A stretch of 64,000 bases of DNA from Bacillus sp. X1(2014) (GTDB lineage Bacteria; Bacillota; Bacilli; Bacillales_B; DSM-18226), in the NCBI RefSeq assembly GCF_007678255.1, contig NZ_VEED01000005.1, positions 248,001 through 312,000 on the forward strand. The letters run 5' to 3'. Shown here piece by piece: positions 53,604-61,225 of the stretch. Below the pieces are notes generated by a model. It was not told where the DNA came from. It did no database searches and was given only the letters and a program-made list of their open reading frames with translations. How positions within the stretch are numbered: position 1 is the stretch's first letter; each line of letters opens with the position of its first letter. Both the position numbers and the translations under genes were made by a program.

Positions 53604-53640
53604 AGTGTTTGAGAATAATTGATTAAGGGGATATGGTTAG

Positions 53641-54027
53641 ATGAAGTTAAATAAGATTCATCATGTGGCGGTCATTTGTACAGATTATGAAAAATCAAAG
53701 GATTTTTATGTGCGAATTCTTGGGCTTACTCCCATAAATGAGGTATATCGAGAGGAACGAGATTCCTATAAGCTTGATTTAGCAGTGAATGGTCAATATC
53801 AAATTGAATTGTTTTCGTTCTCGGCCCCGGCTGAACGGCCAAGCTATCCTGAGGCGGCTGGATTGAGGCATCTTGCTTTTGAAGTAGATGATATCGAAGA
53901 GGCGGTTCAATTTATGACCAATCATCAAGTGAATGTTGAAGACGTCCGTATAGACCCAGTAACAAACAAGAAATTCACCTTCTTCCGAGACCCAGATGGA
54001 CTGCCGATTGAACTGTATGAACGGTAG
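53641..54027 (+). CDS. VOC-family protein (glyoxalase/dioxygenase fold, YaeR-like)
   Basis: 128 residues, start ATG 53641. The protein is one complete VOC domain: IHHVAVICTDYEKSKDFYV with a metal-type His, GLRHLAFEVDDIEEAV with a second His, and FFRDPDGLPIELYER with the last Glu. These match the metal ligands of SMU1112c/YaeR proteins. Substrate unknown; perhaps methylglyoxal-type detoxification. Follows mnaA by 37 bp, possibly co-transcribed. Confidence 0.87.
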   Translation: MKLNKIHHVAVICTDYEKSKDFYVRILGLTPINEVYREERDSYKLDLAVNGQYQIELFSFSAPAERPSYPEAAGLRHLAFEVDDIEEAVQFMTNHQVNVEDVRIDPVTNKKFTFFRDPDGLPIELYER

Positions 54028-54060
54028 TTTTACCTAATTCAGTAACATAATAAAATGCCA

Positions 54061-54094
54061 AAAAGAGCTGGACCAGTGGTCTCGCTCTTTTATT
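54061..54094 (+). terminator. Rho-independent terminator
   Basis: AAAAGAGC with GCTCTTTT, and an inner GACC/GGTC stem, followed by TATT, after the VOC gene. Confidence 0.88.
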
Positions 54095-54125
54095 AGATGT
54101 AATTGAGCAGTGCTTTGAACAAAAA

Positions 54126-54695
54126 CTAAAAACTGCCCAATCCCTGCCTTGGACTAGGCAGGCCATATTCGCTTGGAGACCATGTTCCATAGCCGCTTAA
54201 ACTGGGAGCTGGTTGGAACGGCTGCCCATACATGTTCAAAGTGGGTCCAACTACTGGGTAACCCGGACTGCCGCCAGATGGATAGCCTAATCCATATCCT
54301 CCACCAAGTCCGGGACCATATGGATTATAGCCTTGACCAGGTGCTCCAGGGAAGCCTCCATAACCTCCTAGATTAGAGGCATTTGCCAGCCCAGCCCCAC
54401 CTATATATCCTAATCCAAGCCCAAGCAGGCTAGAACCTAATGATCCAAGATTAAATCCTGAATGTCCGCCATGCCCGCCATGGTTATGCTGTCCACCATA
54501 GTTATGTTGCCCACCGTGATTGTGGTGTTGTCCACCATGGTTATGTTGCCCACCGTGATTGTGCTGCTGACCACCATGATGATGTTGCCCGCCATGATTG
54601 TGCTGCATCCCGCCACCGTGATATTGTCTTTGCAGATTCAGCGGATTTACTACACTATTTTGATACTCAATCGGCATATAATAGGGATTATACAT
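54126..54695 (-). CDS. His/Gly-rich protein, probably a spore coat protein
   Basis: 189 residues, start ATG 54695 with GGAGAAGAA upstream. The N-terminus is Tyr/Pro-rich (MYNPYYMPIEYQN). Residues about 30-80 are repeats of the type QHNHGG, with over 15 His, which could bind nickel, zinc or copper. A Gly/Leu segment (LGSLGSSLLGLGLGYIGGAG) follows, and the tail is Gly/Pro/Tyr-rich (NPYGPGLGGGYGLGYPSGG). Low-complexity Tyr/Gly/His proteins of this kind are typical of Bacillus coat layers. A SigK/SigE-like -10 lies 33 bp upstream, which supports late sporulation expression. The function itself is inferred. Confidence 0.68.
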   Translation of the reverse strand: MYNPYYMPIEYQNSVVNPLNLQRQYHGGGMQHNHGGQHHHGGQQHNHGGQHNHGGQHHNHGGQHNYGGQHNHGGHGGHSGFNLGSLGSSLLGLGLGYIGGAGLANASNLGGYGGFPGAPGQGYNPYGPGLGGGYGLGYPSGGSPGYPVVGPTLNMYGQPFQPAPSLSGYGTWSPSEYGLPSPRQGLGSF

Positions 54696-54727
54696 ATTTC
54701 TTCTCCTCTCTCCTCACAACTTGTATC

Positions 54728-54736
54728 TATCCTATG
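54728..54736 (-). promoter_or_regulatory. Sporulation-type -10 element
   Basis: Read on the minus strand: CATAGGATA, matching the CATAnnnTA -10 of SigK (and partly SigE). It lies 33 bp before the start of the His/Gly-rich gene. No convincing -35 was found. Confidence 0.4.
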
Positions 54737-54990
54737 CATCTTACAAACTTACTCTTGGGCACAAGCCCCACATAATCGAGGCTGCCGCACCCACACCTAT
54801 GAAAAATACGTCTCAAGTCCTAGAATTCTTTCCGTTTGAGGTCTATGGTGAGGAGGAGTTTTTTCATGTATTATGGAAGTAGTAAATGGAAATAATTTTC
54901 TTTTTGGCATATATTTTGGAGGGAAATGAAACATTCCATTGCTTTCATTCGTAGGAATATAAAGATGTCTTAAGTCAGGAGTGATCAAAT

Positions 54991-55647
54991 ATGAACCCGA
55001 TTTTGTCGTTTCTAATCCGCTCATCTGCAGCTGTTCCAATAACTTTCTTAACGTGGCTAATCAGCTATTTCCCTTTTGACCAAACCTTTTGGGCAGCAAC
55101 GGGAATTGCATTAACCACAGGGTTTCTCACCCATTTTATTCTCGGCATTGTGATGAACACCCGCTTTTTAAAAAAGCATCAGATATCCAGAAAAGAATAT
55201 CGGTACATAAGGAAGAACCTTATGGAAGCCAAACAGAAAATCAATCGCTTGAATAAAAACCTTTTCTCGATTCGCGATATTTCATCTGTCAAACAAAGAA
55301 TTGATCTCCTTAGAATTACAAAAAAAATACACAAGATGACAACCAAAGAACCGAAGCGATTTTACCAAGCGGAGCAGTTTTATTTTTCTCATTTGGACTC
55401 CATTGTTGAACTTACTGAGAAATACAGCTTCTTATCTTCCCAGCCGAAAAGGAACATGGAGATGGGTCAATCTCTCATCGAAACGCGCCATACTCTCGAT
55501 GAACTAACAAGGGTAGTGGAAGAGGATTTGTACAAAGTGATTTCCGATGATATCGATCACTTGAATTTTGAAATTGACGTCGCGAAGCATACCCTCAATA
55601 AGGAAAAGGACGCTAAATTCCCGGAAGAAAATAGGTGGCTAAAATGA
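54991..55647 (+). CDS. xpaC: XpaC-like membrane protein
   Basis: 218 residues, start ATG 54991 with AGGAGTGAT upstream. Two N-terminal helices ([17 protein letters not shown] and [18 protein letters not shown]), then a long helical cytoplasmic part ([20 protein letters not shown]). This is the XpaC family, named for 5-bromo-4-chloroindolyl phosphate hydrolysis in B. subtilis. Its true role is unclear. As in B. subtilis it is followed directly by yaaN/telA, here overlapping by 4 nt, so the two proteins likely work together. Confidence 0.88.
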   Translation: MNPILSFLIRSSAAVPITFLTWLISYFPFDQTFWAATGIALTTGFLTHFILGIVMNTRFLKKHQISRKEYRYIRKNLMEAKQKINRLNKNLFSIRDISSVKQRIDLLRITKKIHKMTTKEPKRFYQAEQFYFSHLDSIVELTEKYSFLSSQPKRNMEMGQSLIETRHTLDELTRVVEEDLYKVISDDIDHLNFEIDVAKHTLNKEKDAKFPEENRWLK

Positions 55648-56822
55648 ACGAAAACAACCCGATTCAACCAAGTAAAACTGGTAATTTGTTAGATGATATT
55701 CTTGCCGATCCATTTGGGAATCAACTGGAAGCAGCTAATAGTCCGAACCAGCAAACAAGCGAGGCGAAACCGGTCAAATTAATTGATGTAATCCCGGAAG
55801 AACATCGGGCCAAAGCTTATCAGATTGCCGAGCAAATCGATCCGACAAACCATCAGTCGATGATTCAATATGGTACCCAAGCCCAAGGAAAGCTGCTGTC
55901 ATTCTCACATACGATGCTTGAACATGTGCAGAAACAGGATATTGGGGAAATAGGGCAGATCATTAGTGATTTAATGAAGCGGTTGGATGAAGTGAATCCC
56001 GATGATTTGAAGGATGGGAAGCCATCCTTATTTGCTCGTATGTTTGGAAAAATTTCAAGCTCCGTTCAAGAAGTACTCTCCAAATATCAAAAAACAGGGG
56101 CACAAATTGACCGAATCAGTGTAAAACTGGACCGCAGCAAAAATGTCCTGATGTCCGATATTAAATTGCTCGAACAGTTGTACGAGACGAATAAAGAATA
56201 CTTCCATGCCCTGAATGTCTATATTGCCGCTGGGGAAATTAAGCTGGAGGAAATGCAGGAAAAGACGATTCCTCAGCTGAAAAAAGCAGCGGAACAGACC
56301 AATGATCAAATGAAGTTTCAAGAAGTTAACGATATGATTCAATTTGCCGATCGGTTGGATAAACGTCTGCATGATTTAAAATTAAGCCGAGAAATTACGA
56401 TTCAAAGTGCACCTCAGATTCGTTTGATTCAAAATACGAATCAGGCGCTTGTGGAAAAAATTCAATCTTCGATCATGACGGCGATTCCATTATGGAAAAA
56501 TCAAGTGGCGATTGCTTTAACTTTGATTCGCCAGCGTCATGCCGTCGAGGCGCAAAAGCAAGTTTCGAAAACAACCAATGAGCTTCTGTTGAAAAATGCA
56601 GAAATGCTAAAAACCAATACCATTGAGACGGCGAAAGAAAACGAGCGCGGAATTGTTGATATTGAAACCTTAAAGAAAACACAGGAAAGCCTGATCACGA
56701 CACTCGAAGAAACGATGCGAATCCAAGAGGAAGGACGACACAAGCGCCGCCTGGCCGAGCAGGAACTGGCTTCCATGGAAAACGATCTTCGATTAAAACT
56801 ACTAGAGATTAAAGGGAAATAA
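55644..56822 (+). CDS. yaaN: TelA/YaaN toxic-anion resistance family protein
   Basis: About 392 residues. ATG 55644 with AGGTGG 5 nt upstream; GTG 55635 overlaps it. The protein is almost entirely alpha-helical, with long charged helices ([41 protein letters not shown]-type tail). This is the TelA family, linked to tellurite and cell-envelope stress resistance. It forms an operon with xpaC by a 4-nt overlap. Ended by the terminator at 56827. Confidence 0.92.
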   Translation: MNENNPIQPSKTGNLLDDILADPFGNQLEAANSPNQQTSEAKPVKLIDVIPEEHRAKAYQIAEQIDPTNHQSMIQYGTQAQGKLLSFSHTMLEHVQKQDIGEIGQIISDLMKRLDEVNPDDLKDGKPSLFARMFGKISSSVQEVLSKYQKTGAQIDRISVKLDRSKNVLMSDIKLLEQLYETNKEYFHALNVYIAAGEIKLEEMQEKTIPQLKKAAEQTNDQMKFQEVNDMIQFADRLDKRLHDLKLSREITIQSAPQIRLIQNTNQALVEKIQSSIMTAIPLWKNQVAIALTLIRQRHAVEAQKQVSKTTNELLLKNAEMLKTNTIETAKENERGIVDIETLKKTQESLITTLEETMRIQEEGRHKRRLAEQELASMENDLRLKLLEIKGK

Positions 56823-56826
56823 AAAA

Positions 56827-56870
56827 AGGCTCTCGCTGCAAACTAAACATGTGCAGCGAGGGCCTTTTTT
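56827..56870 (+). terminator. Rho-independent terminator
   Basis: GGCTCTCGCTGCA and TGCAGCGAGGGCC form a 13-bp stem with a G-T pair, followed by TTTTTT; just after telA. Confidence 0.93.
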
Positions 56871-56883
56871 GGTGTCAGGCACC
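56871..56883. repeat. GGTGTCAGGCACC half-element
   Basis: One arm of the dispersed repeat, directly after the telA terminator and 21 bp from the stop of the next, convergent gene. Confidence 0.8.
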
Positions 56884-56903
56884 ATAATCATTCAATCATT
56901 CAT

Positions 56904-57656
56904 TCAGTTATTCACAACGGTTGCGTCCACGTATTCTTCAAGCGTGATGCCGCGTTCCATGATTTCTTTGGCGATTTCTTTGCCGACGTAGCGCAGATGC
57001 CATGGTTCGTATTGATAGCCTGTGATGTTGTCTTTCCCTTTCGGATAGCGGATGATAAAGCCGTACTCCGCGGCGTGGTTTTCGAGCCAAATCGCTTCAT
57101 CCGTTCCCTCGAAGCAGTCCTCGGCGGCACATTTGCCATCCCCGCCCGTTACATCAATCGCAAGTCCGGTCTCATGTTCACTCGTTCCAGGAACGGCACT
57201 ATATTTTCTTGCTGCCTCATATCCATCTTGGTTCACATAGTAGTTGAACAAGGCTGTTTGGGAAGCATGGGACCTGTAGGCCGACACCCCTAATAGCTTC
57301 ACGCCCTGTTGGTTAGCGCCGGCAAATAATCTTTCAATCGCTGCACCTGCATCAGCTCTCATTTGACGCTTTTCTGATTTTTGATTAAACATAAAGGGGA
57401 TATCAGGATAAATTAAATCGCTTGGCTGATATTGATCGGGCAGTTTATTGCTCTTATTCACAAGAACAGGTATAACTTCTTGCGAGGAAATCGATTGGCC
57501 GCTAGTATCCTTATCCTGTTGTTGAACTTCAGCACGAGGAGAACTATTCTGCGATAAGTTCCCTTCATTCTGAAAAAAGTGAAATTTACCTGTGCAGCCT
57601 GCTAATGATAGTGTAAACACAACTAGAAATAAAAAAATAAACTGTATCTTAAACAT
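56904..57656 (-). CDS. D-Ala-D-Ala/L,D carboxypeptidase lipoprotein (VanY/LdcB, M15B)
   Basis: 250 residues, start ATG 57656. Lipobox SLAGC at residue about 20, then a Gln/Ser-rich linker to about residue 70. The M15B zinc peptidase domain has SAYRSHASQTALFNYYV, SEHETGLAIDVTGG with the first His and the Asp ligand, and EPWHLRYVG with the last His. It trims peptidoglycan stem peptides on the outer membrane face. A Cys pair (CAAEDC) in the active-site loop is noteworthy. Like YodJ/LdcB of Bacillus. Single gene. Confidence 0.9.
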   Translation of the reverse strand: MFKIQFIFLFLVVFTLSLAGCTGKFHFFQNEGNLSQNSSPRAEVQQQDKDTSGQSISSQEVIPVLVNKSNKLPDQYQPSDLIYPDIPFMFNQKSEKRQMRADAGAAIERLFAGANQQGVKLLGVSAYRSHASQTALFNYYVNQDGYEAARKYSAVPGTSEHETGLAIDVTGGDGKCAAEDCFEGTDEAIWLENHAAEYGFIIRYPKGKDNITGYQYEPWHLRYVGKEIAKEIMERGITLEEYVDATVVNN

Positions 57657-57886
57657 AGTTAAAAATTCACCCCAGTAACATCATGGACAGGAACCTAGAC
57701 TTTAAAACGTCTTTTTCCACTCTGTTCCATAGGAATCGTATACGGCTGAGAATTTTAAGATGATTAACAAGCCAATCTAGTATTTAGCTGCGAACAAAAA
57801 AGAAGTTTAATTTACCAACGGTTGATAGATAGTGGGTCCAAAGGCACTTTTATTTTATAAATTAGTTGCTTATATTCTAAATAAAC
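57657..57886. other. Non-coding gap before the riboswitch
   Basis: No gene seen. A promoter for the riboswitch transcript should be here; AT-rich TATTTTATAA and TATTCTAAAT near 57850-57880 are possible -10 regions but no pair is convincing. Confidence 0.4.
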
Positions 57887-58004
57887 ACATAAATCGTACG
57901 AAACGGCAAAACCACTGAAAAGTGGTGACGCAAAACTACAGGGGCTAAGGTTTTAAGAACGATGCTTGCCAGTTACCGAACACGATCACTCCTGCGATTT
58001 ATGT
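57887..58004 (+). ncRNA. Cyclic di-GMP-I (GEMM-I) riboswitch
   Basis: The conserved core is present in order: ACGGCAAAACCACT, GAAA tetraloop, AGTGGTGACGCAAAACTACA, GGGGCTAAGG, then ATGCTTGCCAGTTACCGAA (57899-57980). These are the P2 GAAA loop, the GGTGACGCAAA block that binds c-di-GMP, and the P3 receptor with CCGA. The flanks ACATAAATCG (57887-57896) and CGATTTATGT (57995-58004) are perfect complements and extend P1. The ribosome site of the next gene follows within 10 nt; no intrinsic terminator is seen, so control of translation is likely. Confidence 0.9.
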
Positions 58005-58030
58005 TAATCATTAGTGAGGGGGATTTTTTT

Positions 58031-58195
58031 GTGTTGAAAATGTTTATAAAAGGCAGATATTACTATCATTTAATCCAGCACCGCCACAATGAACTTTTAA
58101 AGCAAGATTGTCTGGATGAGGAATTAAGAGCAAAGCTAAAAGTAAGAGCCAGTTATCATAATAGTAAAGCGGTTGAATTTTCTTTAAAAATGTAA
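58031..58195 (+). CDS. 54-residue protein controlled by the c-di-GMP riboswitch
   Basis: Start GTG 58031 with GAGGGGG 8 nt upstream; upstream codons in frame fall inside the riboswitch. The protein is basic and helical with aromatic clusters (FIKGRYYYHLIQHRHNELLK, LRAKLKVRASYHNSKAVEF). No signal peptide, membrane helix or Cys. Followed by a terminator, so it is the only gene of the transcript. No family recognised; being the sole target of a c-di-GMP switch, it may affect motility, adhesion or exopolysaccharide. Confidence 0.75.
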   Translation: MLKMFIKGRYYYHLIQHRHNELLKQDCLDEELRAKLKVRASYHNSKAVEFSLKM

Positions 58196-58213
58196 GCGAA
58201 ACCGTATTTGAAG

Positions 58214-58243
58214 AAAGCCAGTATATTAATACCGGCTTTTTTT
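58214..58243 (+). terminator. Rho-independent terminator
   Basis: AAAGCC-a-GTAT-atta-ATAC-c-GGCTTT with TTTTTT, 19 bp after the riboswitch-controlled gene. Confidence 0.9.
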
Positions 58244-58321
58244 ACGTATTAACGTATAAAATATTTCCATAGGACAACCATTACAGGTAGAAACGTTAAT
58301 GACTGAGAGGGGATTATCTAA

Positions 58322-58753
58322 ATGTACAATCTGACAAAATTTAAAATCATGAAACCGGCGAATGAAGTGCTTGAAGCTTTTGTGGACCCTGCAAAAATCA
58401 AGAATTTCTGGTTCTCATCAGCTGCAAGATGGGAACAGGGCCAGACCGTTTCACTTAGATATGAAGAATACAATGCCGAAGTCGATATTGAGGTCATTGA
58501 GATCTTGCCCAACAAGAAAATTGTGTACCGGTGGGGTACAGATGGACAAGGAAATGTTGTAACGATTTCACTCGAAGAATTGGATTCTTCAAGCACCATC
58601 ATTGAGATTACCGAAGAAGGATTTAGAGAAGATGATGACGAGTTAATGAGTAATCTGCTCGATAATAAAGAAGGCTGGGTTTTTATGCTGACCTGTTTAA
58701 AGGGATATTTGGAGTTTGGCATAAACCAATTACGCGGTGCCATCGTTAAATGA
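58322..58753 (+). CDS. SRPBCC/AHSA1-domain protein
   Basis: 143 residues, start ATG 58322 with GAGAGGGG 8-10 nt upstream. One START-like fold: FKIMKPANEVLEAFVDPAKI at the N-terminus, FWFSSAARWEQGQTVSLRY, and GWVFMLTCLKGYLEFGINQ in the C-terminal helix. This is the AHSA1 (activator of Hsp90 homologue 1) subgroup, usually ligand-binding proteins without assigned substrate. Single gene. Confidence 0.87.
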   Translation: MYNLTKFKIMKPANEVLEAFVDPAKIKNFWFSSAARWEQGQTVSLRYEEYNAEVDIEVIEILPNKKIVYRWGTDGQGNVVTISLEELDSSSTIIEITEEGFREDDDELMSNLLDNKEGWVFMLTCLKGYLEFGINQLRGAIVK

Positions 58754-58784
58754 TGGAAGGAGCTTGGACGAATCCAAGCTCTAT

Positions 58785-58952
58785 TTAATCAAATCTTTGA
58801 ACAAAATTACAATTTGAGCAGGATCGTCCAATTAGTTGATTGGCAGTTGGGCATTCATAATAGATTTCTTCAAACCCGCAAATGGAGCAATCGATACTAT
58901 GGAAAATTTGTCGTTCCCCCAATATGGCATCTAACAAGCATTCAAAATACAT
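58785..58952 (-). CDS. Small zinc-ribbon-like protein
   Basis: 55 residues from ATG 58952, with GGAGGG 7 nt upstream. The frame is open further upstream (to about 59186) but lacks a start with a ribosome site there, and that part overlaps the gene at 59113 on the other strand. Two Cys pairs, CSIC and CSNC, are separated by about 20 residues (DCSICGFEEIYYECP and IGRSCSNCNFVQ), enough for a zinc ribbon. Function unknown. Confidence 0.55.
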   Translation of the reverse strand: MYFECLLDAILGERQIFHSIDCSICGFEEIYYECPTANQLIGRSCSNCNFVQRFD

Positions 58953-59112
58953 GAGATTGCCCTCCAATTGATGATTTTCTTCTAAGATAGCAAAAACCAG
59001 AGCGGAAAAAAGAAGAATCCTGTCAGCTCGGACCAGATTGTTTTCGACATAATTCCTCCAGAAATAGTTTCCTTCAATATCGGGTAACCTAATTAAAAAA
59101 GGGGGTGCCGTG

Positions 59113-59253
59113 ATGAAGCAGAACGAAGAGAAAACGAGTGAAGGATTAAATGAAATTTTTGAAATTATTAATGCAAAAGGCGACACGGGCGAGTTAAAGG
59201 AAATTGTGGATCGTTATGACAGTGAAAATCCGGAGGAAGTCCCGAACAGGTAA
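59113..59253 (+). CDS. 46-residue acidic protein
   Basis: Start ATG 59113 with GGGGGTG 5 nt upstream. Acidic and helical (SEGLNEIFEIINAKGDTGEL, IVDRYDSENPEEVPNR). Ends just before a strong terminator, which supports a real gene. No family recognised; convergent or overlapping in control region with the zinc-ribbon gene on the other strand. Confidence 0.6.
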   Translation: MKQNEEKTSEGLNEIFEIINAKGDTGELKEIVDRYDSENPEEVPNR

Positions 59254-59257
59254 TAAT

Positions 59258-59287
59258 AAAGGCCTAGTCATCTACTAGGCCTTTTAT
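59258..59287 (+). terminator. Rho-independent terminator
   Basis: AAAGGCCTAGT-catct-ACTAGGCCTTT with TTTT after the 46-residue gene. Confidence 0.93.
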
Positions 59288-59296
59288 AATGGGAAA

Positions 59297-59514
59297 TGTG
59301 GATAATATTCATCAGAAATGTGGATATATTTTTGTGAATTGTGGGTAAATATGTTGATTTTGTGGATAAAACTGTGGGTTTTGTGGATATTTTCATCCAT
59401 TGTTCAATATTTTTTGAAAACTCAAAATTTATTCACACAATCTGTGTATAAAGGTTGAAGGACTGTGGATATCCCCGTCGGTTGTGTGGATATAACCAGT
59501 ATTTATGTTGATAA
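59297..59514. other. DnaA-box cluster
   Basis: TGTGGATAA, the complement of the consensus box TTATCCACA, occurs exactly at 59297 and 59361. One-mismatch versions occur at 59319, 59340, 59382, 59443, 59464, 59485 and 59506, and TTATTCACA at 59429 on the other strand. That is ten boxes in 218 bp of otherwise AT-rich, non-coding DNA. No dnaA or dnaN gene lies nearby, so this is not oriC; a DnaA-titration cluster is the likely role. Confidence 0.75.
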
Positions 59515-59792
59515 CGTTGTTAATATCCTCGAATAAGTCCACCAGCATCGCTAAACAGACAGGCTGAATTTATATTGGAAAACAAGACTATAAGGACCTA
59601 TTTGGTCCTTTATTGCTTTTGGCTTTGTTAAACTTGTCTGTGATGTCCGCTTCTATCAACAGAGTGGAAAAATCAACAATAACCTTTAACACATTCTTGG
59701 CTTAAAAAAATTTCTTGCCGGAGGAATATTTTTTGCGACATGTTTTTACTAAATAACAAGAGTCCGCATACATTAGTACGAGGTGATGTAAT
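59515..59792. other. Non-coding gap before the rfb operon
   Basis: Contains the hairpin AAGGACC-tattt-GGTCCTT (59592-59610). No gene seen; an open frame on the minus strand (59673-59891) has no ribosome site and overlaps rfbC. The rfb promoter should lie here, with GAGGTGAT at 59781-59788 as the rfbC ribosome site. Confidence 0.5.
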
Positions 59793-60359
59793 TTGAATGT
59801 AGTGGAAACAATTTTGCCAGGAGTTAAAATTATTGATGCTAAGGTTACTGGGGATCATCGCGGCTGGTTTATGGAGACGTATAGTCATCAATTATTTCAA
59901 CAAGCTGGGATGGACAGCAATTTTGTACAAGATAATCATTCTTTTTCCGCAGCTAAGGGGACTTTAAGGGGCTTACATTATCAATTGAATCCTAAAGCAC
60001 AAGCCAAGCTTATTCGTTGTACGAAAGGGGCAATTTTTGATGTAGCGGTTGATATTAGAAAGGGGAGCCCGACGTTTGCCAAATGGTTTGGGATTACTCT
60101 CAGTGCAGATAACAAAAAGCAGTTATTCATTCCAAAAGGATTTGCCCATGGATTTATGACATTGATGGATGATGTGGAGGTCCAATACAAGGTTGATCAG
60201 TTATATACACCCGAATTTGACTGTGGAATTAGTTGGAATGATCAGGTGATTGGCATCAAGTGGCCGAATGATCTTCCCCCAATATTATCGGCGAAAGATG
60301 AACATGCCCCTCCCCTATCAAAAGCTAACAATAATTTTATCTATGGAGTGAAACGATGA
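59793..60359 (+). CDS. rfbC: dTDP-4-dehydrorhamnose 3,5-epimerase
   Basis: 188 residues, start TTG 59793 after GAGGTGAT. Cupin fold with VTGDHRGWFMETYSHQLFQ, the catalytic-His segment TLRGLHYQLNPKAQAKLIR and QLFIPKGFAHGFMTL, all RmlC signatures. Third enzyme of dTDP-L-rhamnose synthesis. Overlaps rfbD by 4 nt. First gene of an rfbC-D-B-A operon. Confidence 0.95.
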   Translation: MNVVETILPGVKIIDAKVTGDHRGWFMETYSHQLFQQAGMDSNFVQDNHSFSAAKGTLRGLHYQLNPKAQAKLIRCTKGAIFDVAVDIRKGSPTFAKWFGITLSADNKKQLFIPKGFAHGFMTLMDDVEVQYKVDQLYTPEFDCGISWNDQVIGIKWPNDLPPILSAKDEHAPPLSKANNNFIYGVKR

Positions 60360-61225
60360 AAATTCTAGTAACCGGATCTACCGGACAGCTCGGATATGAT
60401 GTTGTTCGCGAAGGGGGTAAACGTAGCTTTGATATGATTGGTATTGGTTCTAAAGATTTAAACCTTGTGAATGAACATGTGGTTTATGAACGAGTATACG
60501 CTATTAAACCTGATGCAATTATTCATTGTGCTGCCTATACGGCTGTCGATAAGGCAGAAGGTGATCAGGAAAATTGTTGGAATGTTAATGTGAACGGTAC
60601 GAGATATCTGGTAAATGCTGCAAAAGCATTAAAGGCCAAGTTTATCTATATAAGTTCAGATTATGTTTTTGATGGAAGCGGCGAAGTCCCGTTTAAGGAA
60701 TCAGATGAACCAAATCCGGCAGGGTTTTACGGACTTACAAAATATGAGGGAGAAAAAGTAGTAAAGTCCTTATTAACTGATTGGTTCATTGTCCGGATTT
60801 CATGGGTTTTTGGGTTAAATGGCAACAATTTTGTTAAAACGATGCTTAGGCTATCGGAAACCCGGGATGAATTAAATGTAGTAGGGGACCAATTTGGTTC
60901 ACCTACATATACATTAGATTTGGCCCCCTTATTATTAGATATGATTCAAACGAACAAATTTGGGATCTATCATGCAACGAATGAAGGGTATTGCAATTGG
61001 GGGGAATTTGCTGAAGAAATTTTTCAGATCACTGGAAAAAAGGTAAAAGTCCACTCCATTCGAACCGAGGAATATCCTACTGTGGCGATTCGTCCAAAAA
61101 ATTCACGTCTGTCTAAACAAAAATTAATGGAGCAGGGATTTAATCCATTGCCAACCTGGAAAGATTCATTAAAACGTTTTTTACACAATTTATTAGCTGA
61201 GGTGAAAATCTATGGAAAGGACTAA
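60356..61225 (+). CDS. rfbD: dTDP-4-dehydrorhamnose reductase
   Basis: 289 residues, start ATG 60356 overlapping rfbC. Short-chain dehydrogenase with MKILVTGSTGQLGYDV, SSDYVFDGSG and the Tyr/Lys pair in FYGLTKYEGEKVV. It reduces the keto sugar to dTDP-L-rhamnose. Overlaps rfbB by 14 nt. Confidence 0.94.
   Translation: MKILVTGSTGQLGYDVVREGGKRSFDMIGIGSKDLNLVNEHVVYERVYAIKPDAIIHCAAYTAVDKAEGDQENCWNVNVNGTRYLVNAAKALKAKFIYISSDYVFDGSGEVPFKESDEPNPAGFYGLTKYEGEKVVKSLLTDWFIVRISWVFGLNGNNFVKTMLRLSETRDELNVVGDQFGSPTYTLDLAPLLLDMIQTNKFGIYHATNEGYCNWGEFAEEIFQITGKKVKVHSIRTEEYPTVAIRPKNSRLSKQKLMEQGFNPLPTWKDSLKRFLHNLLAEVKIYGKD

Noticed and set aside
58953..59186. Longer form of the zinc-ribbon protein
   Set aside because: The extra N-terminal part has no start with a ribosome site and overlaps the 46-residue gene; the internal ATG has an ideal GGAGGG.
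59297..59514. Chromosomal origin (oriC)
   Set aside because: DnaA boxes are dense, but dnaA, dnaN, rpmH and recF are absent from the neighbourhood.
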